From: Sphingobacterium spiritivorum
GTDB taxonomy: Bacteria; Bacteroidota; Bacteroidia; Sphingobacteriales; Sphingobacteriaceae
DNA: 64,000 nucleotides
Direction: 5' to 3'
Assembly (NCBI RefSeq): GCF_016725325.1
Contig: NZ_CP068083.1
Coordinates: forward strand, 496,001 to 560,000
Notes under the pieces: model-generated
Told to the model about the DNA's origin: nothing
Databases searched by the model: none
Seen by the model: the letters and a program-made list of their open reading frames with translations, nothing else
Made by a program: the position numbers and the translations under genes
Shown here: piece after piece, positions 56,926 through 64,000 of the stretch
How the letters are laid out: each line of letters starts with the position of its first letter
How positions within the stretch are numbered: the first letter of the stretch is position 1

Positions 56926-58032
56926 ATGAAAAATTTCCTATTGATATTATCGCTTTTACTGTGCTTCACAGCTTACAGCCATGCCAATGATGGTGCATTC
57001 TTTGCTAGAGGGAATCAACTTGTACCGATCAACGAAACGGACATCAGTGTCAGAAAGGAAATCCTGACTATCAGAAAGGCAGGAGACCGACAGGTACATA
57101 TCACCGTATATTATGAATTTGAAAATCCTGTTCAGGACAAAAGAATTACGGTCGGATTTGAAGCGATGTCTCCATCCGGAGATGTAGATGGTACGCCAAA
57201 AAATGGCTTTCATCCCTATATGAGAGATTTTACAGTAAAACTGAACAATCAGGATCTTCCGTATAAAATTGCCTACGTATATGATTCGCTCTATGTCAAT
57301 AACGGCAAAATTGTATCTGAACCATTGGATAAAATCAAGAAGGAGATTGATAATGTTAATGAGGTTGGTTTTAACTATGTGTATTACTTTGATGCTCCCT
57401 TCAGAAAAGGTAAAAACAGTATCCAGCATACCTACACCTATGACCTTTCCGGTTCTATAGATTATCAATACTATCTGGAATATGTGCTGACAGCAGCAAA
57501 GCGATGGGCAAATAAGCAGATCGACGACTTCACTTTGATTGTAGATATGGGAGATGTAACGGAATTCAATATCCATAAAACATTTTTTGATCAAAAGGAA
57601 GACTGGCAGATTAAAGGCTGGGGAAAAACAAAAGATGTAAAAGTGCTTCCTTCTTCTGTACATGAGTCGGATCAGATCCGGTTTACTATCCGTCAGGGTA
57701 CATTAGTTTTTCATAAGACTAATTTTGCTCCTGCAGGTGAACTTTATCTATCTGCTGAAAACTACTTTCCTCCGGAAGAATCTTTTGATTCCAAAACAGA
57801 TATTCTGCCCTTTGCGGCATATGCACAGAATCGCATTCTTAAGGCCAAGGATGAAACAAGCAAAAAAATATTACGTAATCTTCCGTTTGCAAGACGGGGA
57901 TATGTTTTTAAGTCCAAAGACTTAAAGGATTATTACAGTAATATAGATTGGTATACAGCGGATCCGAAATATATACCTGAACCTAAAAATCTGACTCCGG
58001 AGGAGCAGAAATGGCTGAAGGAATTGAAATAG
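56926..58032 (+). CDS. DUF4424-like exported protein
   Basis: 368 residues from the ATG at 56926, chosen because it begins the signal peptide (MKNFLLILSLLLCFTAYSHA); a GTG at 56893 adds a weak prefix. The mature start NDGAFFARGNQLVPINETDISVRKEILTIRK matches the DUF4424 pattern. A mainly β domain follows, with an aromatic-rich centre (FNYVYYFDAPFRKGKNSIQHTY). The C-terminus is a short basic helical stretch (EEQKWLKELK). Probably periplasmic. Function unknown. Divergent from pyrC; monocistronic. Confidence 0.7.
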   Translation: MKNFLLILSLLLCFTAYSHANDGAFFARGNQLVPINETDISVRKEILTIRKAGDRQVHITVYYEFENPVQDKRITVGFEAMSPSGDVDGTPKNGFHPYMRDFTVKLNNQDLPYKIAYVYDSLYVNNGKIVSEPLDKIKKEIDNVNEVGFNYVYYFDAPFRKGKNSIQHTYTYDLSGSIDYQYYLEYVLTAAKRWANKQIDDFTLIVDMGDVTEFNIHKTFFDQKEDWQIKGWGKTKDVKVLPSSVHESDQIRFTIRQGTLVFHKTNFAPAGELYLSAENYFPPEESFDSKTDILPFAAYAQNRILKAKDETSKKILRNLPFARRGYVFKSKDLKDYYSNIDWYTADPKYIPEPKNLTPEEQKWLKELK

Positions 58033-58050
58033 TAAGCTATTCAAAATAAA

Positions 58051-58095
58051 ACATATGTGTCGCCCGGATATGGTTCAGGCGGCACATGTGTTTTA
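58051..58095. terminator. bidirectional terminator between convergent genes
   Basis: 14-bp stem (ACATATGTGTCGCC / GGCGGCACATGTGT, two G·U pairs) with a 13-base loop and TTTTAT tail. It separates the DUF4424-like gene and the MFS gene. Confidence 0.75.
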
Positions 58096-58115
58096 TAAAG
58101 TAAAAAATACTTCCG

Positions 58116-59375
58116 TTATTTTCCTTCTTCTTCCAGGTAATTGAGATCTTTTGAAAAAGTCTCCTGCATGCCTCTGATTGCCCAAAAAGCTAACAGCAGA
58201 CACAGCAAGCCTACACAGATACCGGCATAAATCAGATTGTCAAATGAAGTATAGAGAAACTGAAACAATATCGTCAGCGGTACAACCGCTCCTCTCACAA
58301 AGTTAGGCACTGTAGTCGTAACTGTGGCCCGGATATTGGTACCGAATTGCTCTGCTGCAATGGTCATAAAGATTACCCAATAGCCTACTGAAAGCCCAAG
58401 GAAAAAGCAAATAAAGTAGAATGCTGTCACAGACAATCCCGTTAGCGAGAAATAAGCGGAAACACTGATAACTGCCAACGAAAGGAATACATACACGACT
58501 TTTTTACGGCTTTTGAGTATTTGACTGAGAAATCCGCTCAGGATATCACCTACTACTAACCCTCCGTAACAACAGGCTACAGCAGCACCTGCACTTACCT
58601 CTCCCTGTACGCCAAGCACTTTACCAAACTCCGGTGATAAGGTAATCAGAATCCCTACCACAAACCATAACGGGACGCCTATAATTATACATTTCAGATA
58701 CTTCAAAAAGCGTCCGGCATCTTTAAACAGAGACAAAAAATCACCTCTGGAGGCGTGTTTCTGATGGAGTGTCTTAGCGAACATGGCAGATTCCCTGACG
58801 CCTATGCGCAGGGCCAGTAAAGAAAGTCCCAATCCTCCACCGATAAAATAACATACTTCCCAGGAGAAGAACTGTGCTACAAAATATGCAACTACCGCTC
58901 CGCTGACTCCGACCGAGGCAACAATTGTGGTCGCCAGCCCTCTTTTTTCTTTCGGCATAATTTCCGTGACAAGGGTAATACCCGCTCCTAATTCGCCGGC
59001 CAGACCTATTCCTGCAACCAAACGCCACAAACTGTAGCCTTCAATTGTCGTTACAAAACCATTGGCAATATTCGCGATGGAGTACAGACAGATCGATCCG
59101 AACAATACAGACAACCGTCCCTTCTTATCCCCCAGAATGCCCCAAAAAATACCGCCGACAAGCATACCAATCATCTGTATATTTAACAGAAAAATACCAT
59201 GATTAGTTAACTGCTCCCCGCTATACCCCAAGGCCTGCAGGCTGGGAACACGGACAATGCTGAAAAGCAGCAGGTCATATATATCTACAAAATAACCCAA
59301 CGCTGCCACAATAACAGCAGCGTTAAGTATTTTTGGATTATCCACAGTAGCGGATGGACTACTCATTACATTCAT
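58116..59375 (-). CDS. MFS transporter, sugar/metabolite:H+ symporter type
   Basis: 419 residues, twelve helices, with motif A of helix 2-3 (WGILGDKKGRLSVLFGS) and the second-half loop DILSGFLSQILKSRKK. The helix 4-5 segment GIGLAGELGAGITLVTEIMPKEKRG resembles metabolite:proton symporters (sialic acid, dicarboxylate or aromatic acid carriers). It is the last gene of a six-gene minus-strand operon and follows the epimerase by 28 bases. In amino-sugar loci this position often holds the sialic-acid or hexosamine permease; the substrate here is inferred. Confidence 0.85.
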   Translation of the reverse strand: MNVMSSPSATVDNPKILNAAVIVAALGYFVDIYDLLLFSIVRVPSLQALGYSGEQLTNHGIFLLNIQMIGMLVGGIFWGILGDKKGRLSVLFGSICLYSIANIANGFVTTIEGYSLWRLVAGIGLAGELGAGITLVTEIMPKEKRGLATTIVASVGVSGAVVAYFVAQFFSWEVCYFIGGGLGLSLLALRIGVRESAMFAKTLHQKHASRGDFLSLFKDAGRFLKYLKCIIIGVPLWFVVGILITLSPEFGKVLGVQGEVSAGAAVACCYGGLVVGDILSGFLSQILKSRKKVVYVFLSLAVISVSAYFSLTGLSVTAFYFICFFLGLSVGYWVIFMTIAAEQFGTNIRATVTTTVPNFVRGAVVPLTILFQFLYTSFDNLIYAGICVGLLCLLLAFWAIRGMQETFSKDLNYLEEEGK

Positions 59376-59403
59376 AATAAAGGCTTTATAATTGGTTATA
59401 TAC

Positions 59404-60552
59404 TTAAGCTAAGGTTTGATGAATCTGCCAGAGTGCACGCGGAGCATGGAAGCACCCTTTCCATTTTCCTCCTTTGAGAGGAAGCAGCACCTCTCCTCTT
59501 CTGTTCAGATAGCCGAACCATTCCCCGTATTCGGCATCTCTGAATTTTTCCCAGCTGTAATCATGTAATTTCACAAACCAGGCTTTGGCACGTTCATCTC
59601 CGGTCAGCTTCCAGGCTTTAGCCATACATACCAGAGCTTCCAGATGTACCCACCAGAGTTTTTGATCCCATTCCAGCTGTTGAGGAGGATGTCCCTCACT
59701 ATCCAGAAAATAAAATATGCCCTCATATTCTTTATCCCAGCCATATTCCAATGCATTCAGGGCTATTTCTAATGCTTTATCAATAAGGGGACGATCTCCT
59801 TTCCGAACAGCCAGATCCATAATAAACCACATGGCCTCTAGCGTATGTCCGGGATTGAGCAGCCGGCCTTCAAAACTATTGCTGAAGCTACCGTCCGGAT
59901 TGACATTTTCGAAAATAATACCCCGCTCTTCATTATAAAACACTTCCATTACCTCATGAATGATCTCATCCAGCAATTGTTCCACCACTTGCTTATCTAA
60001 CAGCTCTTCCATTTCTAAAGCCAGGTTACTCAGGATCATGGGAAGGGAAAAGTTACGCAGGTCCCGTGTTCCGGGATATATTTTATTGTATACGCCTTTG
60101 GTATTGGATCTCCTCTTCAGTATCTGCTCAAAAGTCTGTTTGGCGATAGCACTGTATGTCGTATTCCCAGTAGCTCTGTATAGTGCACTGAATCCCATTG
60201 TTGCAAAGCAATCCGAAAAGATATTATAAGGTTGTACGAGTGGTTTCCCTTCTCTGTTGAGTGAAAAATACCAGTTGCCTTCTGCATCTCGTCCGTATTG
60301 TTCCATAAATGAAGCACCGTGCAGGGCAATATCCAGCCACTCCTGTTTTTGTTCACAATGCTGGTAAAGGAATGAAAACATCCAGACCTGACGTCCCTGC
60401 AACCACATAAATTTATCCTGATCAAAGACGTTCCCCTGCCGATCCAGACATGTGAAATACCCTCCGCACTCCCGGTCTATGGAATATTTTTCCCAAAACG
60501 GAATCACCTTTTCTAATAGTTCATTCTTATATATATCACTGTATATCTTCAT
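59404..60552 (-). CDS. N-acylglucosamine 2-epimerase (RnBP/AGE family)
   Basis: 382 residues. (α/α)6-barrel epimerase with strong family motifs: GGYFTCLDRQGNVFD, KFMWLQGRQVWMF, the conserved His in LLNPGHTLEAMWF, QLEWDQKLWWVHLEALV and KGCFHAPRALW. It is closer to mammalian renin-binding protein than to cellobiose 2-epimerases. It interconverts N-acetylmannosamine and N-acetylglucosamine, the step after sialic-acid cleavage. Gap to the DUF4434 gene is 16 bases. Confidence in activity class is high; the carbon source of the operon is inferred. Confidence 0.93.
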   Translation of the reverse strand: MKIYSDIYKNELLEKVIPFWEKYSIDRECGGYFTCLDRQGNVFDQDKFMWLQGRQVWMFSFLYQHCEQKQEWLDIALHGASFMEQYGRDAEGNWYFSLNREGKPLVQPYNIFSDCFATMGFSALYRATGNTTYSAIAKQTFEQILKRRSNTKGVYNKIYPGTRDLRNFSLPMILSNLALEMEELLDKQVVEQLLDEIIHEVMEVFYNEERGIIFENVNPDGSFSNSFEGRLLNPGHTLEAMWFIMDLAVRKGDRPLIDKALEIALNALEYGWDKEYEGIFYFLDSEGHPPQQLEWDQKLWWVHLEALVCMAKAWKLTGDERAKAWFVKLHDYSWEKFRDAEYGEWFGYLNRRGEVLLPLKGGKWKGCFHAPRALWQIHQTLA

Positions 60553-60568
60553 AACGTATTGTATCTGC

Positions 60569-61507
60569 TTAAAATCCTGATGTATTGATGTATTCCTTAT
60601 ATCTGTTGTATAAATGTCCTGCCTGCAGATAAGCCGACTGCGGACTCATAAAATGTGAAAATTCAAATGTTATTGCTTTATCGTAACCCGCAGCATGGGC
60701 AGCTTCGAGCTTTAATCTCAGCTTATCAAACTTAATAGGCAGAAATTTGATCGGCATATCCCGGTCAAAGGATTCGGCATTGGTCCAGCACTCCAGTCCG
60801 TAGCGATCAGCAAGTTTCTTATTGATCTCAAAAAATGCCGGCAGCTCATGATAATCAATATGTCCGTCCTGAAAAGCAACTGCATCTATTGCTCCGGAAA
60901 TTCCATCAAAGATTTCACCCCACTCCTGTTCATGTTCCCTGACAGACACAGCATCTTCTTTACTGAGGGATGCGCTGGAAGCCATCACTGCTTTTTTGCC
61001 ATCTATCCAGGGAGAAATAAATGTCGGCAGACCATTGCTTACATCTTTACACTGTTTTCCCAGGGTATAAAAAGCCTCTGTAGCACCTTTTGTTCTTCGG
61101 CTTATCTCTGTACTGATATACCATCCGCCAAAACTCTTATAATGCCCGTACTTCTGCCATACTTCATCAATCACAAACCTGTTGGCATCGATTTCAAACT
61201 GCAGATTGCCGGTATCCCAATACACTCCGCTGTCATAGAGTCCGAAGTAAAATTTCATTTCATACTTGTCAGCGAGCGTAAGATACAGCTCTACCAGGTC
61301 CATAGAAGGACGATAACAACCGTGCTTACTCATCAGGTATGCTGACGGATAAGTAATAAAATTGCGGTATCCGCTGCGGATCATAATCACCGTATCAATA
61401 CCTACGGCTTTCATATATGCAAAATCCCTGTCCCATTCTTCCGCACCCCAGTTCTGATGCGGAATATCATGCGATATTTCGTCTATAAATGTCCCTGTAA
61501 TCTTCAC
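60569..61507 (-). CDS. DUF4434-type putative glycosidase
   Basis: 312 residues without a signal peptide. The β/α-barrel pattern starts KITGTFIDEISHDIPHQNWG, then FAYMKAVGIDTVIMIRSGYR, KFYFGLYDSG, FGGWYISTEIS with an acidic residue at the end of a strand, and GAIDAVAFQDGHID with a second acidic candidate. DUF4434 proteins are thought to be TIM-barrel hydrolases acting on oligosaccharides. It lies between the AGE gene and two SGNH esterase genes; likely one step in dismantling the same glycan. Confidence 0.75.
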   Translation of the reverse strand: MKITGTFIDEISHDIPHQNWGAEEWDRDFAYMKAVGIDTVIMIRSGYRNFITYPSAYLMSKHGCYRPSMDLVELYLTLADKYEMKFYFGLYDSGVYWDTGNLQFEIDANRFVIDEVWQKYGHYKSFGGWYISTEISRRTKGATEAFYTLGKQCKDVSNGLPTFISPWIDGKKAVMASSASLSKEDAVSVREHEQEWGEIFDGISGAIDAVAFQDGHIDYHELPAFFEINKKLADRYGLECWTNAESFDRDMPIKFLPIKFDKLRLKLEAAHAAGYDKAITFEFSHFMSPQSAYLQAGHLYNRYKEYINTSGF

Positions 61508-61541
61508 TTGATTTTGTTTTTTATAGTAAGGTTAGCTAATG

Positions 61542-62210
61542 TTATAAATACTTGTTACGCTTCAGAAAATCAACCCATTTCACATAGGCCGCAGGTCTCA
61601 GATGTATACCGTCGTTAGTCATTTCAGGCAACAGATTACCCTGACCATCATTGAATAAAGAATACAGTTCAATAAACGGCACATTGTACTGTGCAGCTAA
61701 TGCTTTTATCCGCTTGTTCAATTCGATAATCAGATGACCTTTGTTCTTGATATATTCTGCTTTCAGTATGGCATCATTTACAGGCAATACACTCTGTACA
61801 TACAAGGTAGTCTTGGGACTTCCCTTTTTGAAGCGCTGAATAATCTTTTCATAATTGGCTGCTGTTACCTCTACTGGAAGATTCCGCGAGATGTCATTGA
61901 CACCGATCAACAAGAATACTTTCTTAGGCTTGGCGTCTATGACAGGCTGTATCCTCGCCAATACTCCAAACGTATTATCTCCGCCGATACCTCTGTTGAC
62001 AATGGGCTTTCCGCTCAGTAGTTCATGCCACATTCCCCTCTCGGTAATACTGTTACCCAGAAAGACAATGGCTGAATGCGGAATCTGAAGAGAATTGAAT
62101 AATTCCATCCGTCCCTGATAATACGTGTTGTTATAACTGGAGTCAATTTTTTGTGCCTGTACATGTATGCTGCACAGCACAGCTATCAATGCGATTAAAT
62201 TCTTATGCAT
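61542..62210 (-). CDS. SGNH/GDSL-family esterase, exported (copy 2)
   Basis: 222 residues with a Sec signal (ending VQAQ). The four SGNH blocks are present: Ser54 in FLGNSITERGMW, Gly in NRGIGGDN, Asn in IGVNDIS and the Asp-His pair in NDGIHLRPAAY. Probably removes acetyl groups from a sugar, such as O-acetyl sialic acid. It is a paralogue of the next gene upstream (62213-62899), with a two-base gap and near-identical motif spacing. Confidence 0.9.
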   Translation of the reverse strand: MHKNLIALIAVLCSIHVQAQKIDSSYNNTYYQGRMELFNSLQIPHSAIVFLGNSITERGMWHELLSGKPIVNRGIGGDNTFGVLARIQPVIDAKPKKVFLLIGVNDISRNLPVEVTAANYEKIIQRFKKGSPKTTLYVQSVLPVNDAILKAEYIKNKGHLIIELNKRIKALAAQYNVPFIELYSLFNDGQGNLLPEMTNDGIHLRPAAYVKWVDFLKRNKYL

Positions 62211-62212
62211 GG

Positions 62213-62899
62213 TTATAAATATTTCTTAGTTTTCAGGTAGTCGATCCATTGTATATAAGCTTCTGCCCGGAGATGTATCCCATCTGTTGTCAGTTCTTGT
62301 TTCAGGCGCCCTTCCTTATCCAGGAATATAGCCTGATGGACATCTATAAACGGAACATTATACTGCTGACACAGCGTTTTGATTTGTTCGTTAAGCAGCA
62401 CTACTTTTTGATTGGTCACACGCTGGTAACCATCTGTAAACATAGATTCCCTAACCGGCAGTACACTCTGAATCAGTAATTTTGTTTTCGGGGATTCTTT
62501 ACGTACTCTTTTAATAATCCGTTCTATATTCTGTACTGTATATTCCGGAGGAATCCCTCTTTTGACATCGTTAATTCCTACTGTCATAAAGATTTTTTTC
62601 GGTTGAAGGGCAGTAACGGAAGACAACCTGTTCAATATACCGTACGTCACATCTCCGCTGATACCTCTGTTGATAATATGAGGCACCTGTGCGATTTCAT
62701 ACCATTGACCTGCTTCTGTGATACTGTTCCCTAGAAAGACAATAGCATTCTTCACTTTAGGCAACTGATCGTAATAGGCCTGACGCTTCTGATAATAACT
62801 GTTTGCATAGCTACTGTCTATTACTGCTTCCTGTGCAAATAATCCTGTTATCATCTGCAGACACAGGATCAGGATCATATAAATACGCTTCTTCTCCAT
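62213..62899 (-). CDS. SGNH/GDSL-family esterase, exported (copy 1)
   Basis: 228 residues, Sec signal ending LFAQ. Motifs: Ser59 in FLGNSITEAGQW, NRGISGDVTYGILNRL, TVGINDVKRG and TDGIHLRAEAY. Shares the whole architecture and most motif-flanking residues with copy 2, so the pair is a tandem duplication that has diverged. Three bases separate its start from the symporter stop, so it is translated from the same transcript. Confidence 0.9.
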   Translation of the reverse strand: MEKKRIYMILILCLQMITGLFAQEAVIDSSYANSYYQKRQAYYDQLPKVKNAIVFLGNSITEAGQWYEIAQVPHIINRGISGDVTYGILNRLSSVTALQPKKIFMTVGINDVKRGIPPEYTVQNIERIIKRVRKESPKTKLLIQSVLPVRESMFTDGYQRVTNQKVVLLNEQIKTLCQQYNVPFIDVHQAIFLDKEGRLKQELTTDGIHLRAEAYIQWIDYLKTKKYL

Positions 62900-62902
62900 A
62901 TG

Positions 62903-64000
62903 TTATTTATCTGCTTCAGGGAGTTTATTCCACCAGAATTTTTTCAACAGAATACTCGTAAGGATCAGCACCGCACACCAGATCACCATCTTGGTATTTT
63001 CTCTTACCATAAAGTAAATCGGTATAACGACCTGTGCCATCTGCCATACAATCCCGATCACAACATTGAACATATCTCTCTTGAATCCGCTGTTGGCGAC
63101 AAAAGAAGGATCTTCCATTTCAACCTCTTTCTTTATAGGGCCCCAAAAACCCCAGGGCTTTGTTTTCTTGTAGAATTCTTTGACTGTTTCACGATTTTCC
63201 AGGGGCTTGAGGTAAGTCCCGATAATACATCCCAGAAGTGAGAAAAGGAAAATAATAGGGAAGATATAAATATCGACAATCTCCGGAAACAGGAATAATT
63301 TGAGCGTAGAAGCTATAAGGCCGAAAAGCATACCCCAGAAATAACCGTCTCCTGAAAAACGCCACCAAACCCATTTCAACACGTTGGCAGCCACATAACC
63401 TCCATATAAGGCAGAAGTAATCCATAGTGTAATCTTATTAAGTGAAGCTGCATTGAAGCCAAATATAATACCGATAATAACCAGCAGCACTGAGGATATA
63501 ATACTCAGGCGTATATATTTTGCATTGGAGGCATTCGGGTTTACATACTTTTTATAGATATCGTTGACAATGTATGCCGGGGCAGAATTGACAAATGCGG
63601 AGAACGTCCCCATGAAAGCGGAAAGAAATCCGGCGAGGATCAATCCTTTAAGCCCTATCGGTACAAAGCGGTTGACCGCTTCGGGAAGCACTTTTTCGAA
63701 ATCAATATTGGCTCCCATCTGCCCCATTTCCGGCCCAAGATATACCAGTCCCAGCACGGCGAATGACGCTACCATCAGATAACGGGGTATATACATTACA
63801 AAGATGGAACTCACACTCATCTTTGCTGCATCAGACGGAGTACGTGAAGACAATACGCGCTGCATATCGTAGCTCGGTACAGGTCCGGCAATTGAGGCAA
63901 ATATTCCTTTGAATACCATCATCATAAACAAAGCGCCAAACATCCCGAATCCGTCGGATAGTATTTTATCGTTTGCATTGGGAACCTGTGTCTTGCTCCA
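62903..64000 (-). CDS. sodium/solute symporter, SSS family (5' end cut by window)
   Basis: At least 365 codons visible. The frame stays open through the right edge (…WSKTQVPNANDKILSDGFG before the first internal Met), so the start lies outside. Helices with the SSS patterns are visible: GPVPSYDMQRVLSSRTPSDAAK, GLKGLILAGFLSAFMGTFSAFVNSAPAYIVNDIYKKY and LWITSALYGGYVAANVLKW. A C-terminal extension of extra helices is present. Sodium-driven sugar uptake is likely; in sialic-acid loci of Bacteroidota such symporters import the sugar. First visible gene of the operon. Confidence 0.9.
   Translation of the reverse strand, partial: WSKTQVPNANDKILSDGFGMFGALFMMMVFKGIFASIAGPVPSYDMQRVLSSRTPSDAAKMSVSSIFVMYIPRYLMVASFAVLGLVYLGPEMGQMGANIDFEKVLPEAVNRFVPIGLKGLILAGFLSAFMGTFSAFVNSAPAYIVNDIYKKYVNPNASNAKYIRLSIISSVLLVIIGIIFGFNAASLNKITLWITSALYGGYVAANVLKWVWWRFSGDGYFWGMLFGLIASTLKLFLFPEIVDIYIFPIIFLFSLLGCIIGTYLKPLENRETVKEFYKKTKPWGFWGPIKKEVEMEDPSFVANSGFKRDMFNVVIGIVWQMAQVVIPIYFMVRENTKMVIWCAVLILTSILLKKFWWNKLPEADK

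Noticed and set aside
1..64000. Insertion sequences, prophage or integrase genes
   Set aside because: No transposase, integrase, terminase or capsid protein motif was seen on either strand.

Overview
The window looks like chromosomal DNA from Bacteroidota, most probably a Sphingobacterium or a close Sphingobacteriaceae relative. The support is two SusC/SusD pairs, one under an ECF sigma/FecR switch, a DUF4835/PorD-type gene beside recN, a lipoprotein Omp85 of the TamL type, many Bacteroidota lipoproteins and SusC leaders, and little use of Shine-Dalgarno sites. No rRNA, tRNA, CRISPR array, prophage or insertion sequence was recognised. Both ends cut genes: clpC on the left and a sodium/solute symporter on the right.

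Region 1 (1-17.9 kb) is housekeeping and envelope: ClpC, a small lipoprotein, a Crp/Fnr regulator divergent from an exported surface protein, RecN with PorD, an SprT-like metalloprotein, an M28 lipoprotein peptidase, small membrane proteins, TamL, then a TrmH methyltransferase / MFS / AI-2E run. A stretch at 11.19-11.41 kb holds three ~80-bp imperfect tandem repeats. Region 2 (17.9-24.1 kb) carries a DinB + DnaE2-type mutagenesis pair with tandem operator-like repeats at its promoter, then a LytS/LytTR two-component pair whose kinase is broken by a small frame-changing deletion. Region 3 (24.3-33.0 kb) is a complete RND efflux operon (adaptor, permease, outer-membrane factor) and topoisomerase IV subunit A.

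Region 4 (33.1-39.9 kb) is a sigma / anti-sigma / SusC / SusD module with no attached hydrolase. Region 5 (40.6-55.5 kb) is the most interesting part. It has MsrA, a Tat-type glycosylasparaginase-like hydrolase, an NlpC/P60 endopeptidase, an L-Ala-D/L-Glu-type dipeptide epimerase, and SusC/SusD on the plus strand. Facing them on the minus strand are a large GH-like protein, an M14 carboxypeptidase and an LD-carboxypeptidase (with pyrC upstream). Together these read as a SusCD-fed peptidoglycan-peptide (muropeptide) utilisation locus: capture and import through SusCD, trimming by LD-carboxypeptidase, M14 and NlpC/P60 enzymes, and conversion of L-Ala-D-Glu to L-Ala-L-Glu by the epimerase.

Region 6 (56.9-64.0 kb) has a DUF4424-like exported protein, then a minus-strand operon: SSS symporter, two tandem SGNH esterases, a DUF4434 putative glycosidase, an RnBP-type N-acylglucosamine 2-epimerase and an MFS permease. 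This suggests catabolism of an amino sugar or sialic acid, with more genes probably beyond the right edge.
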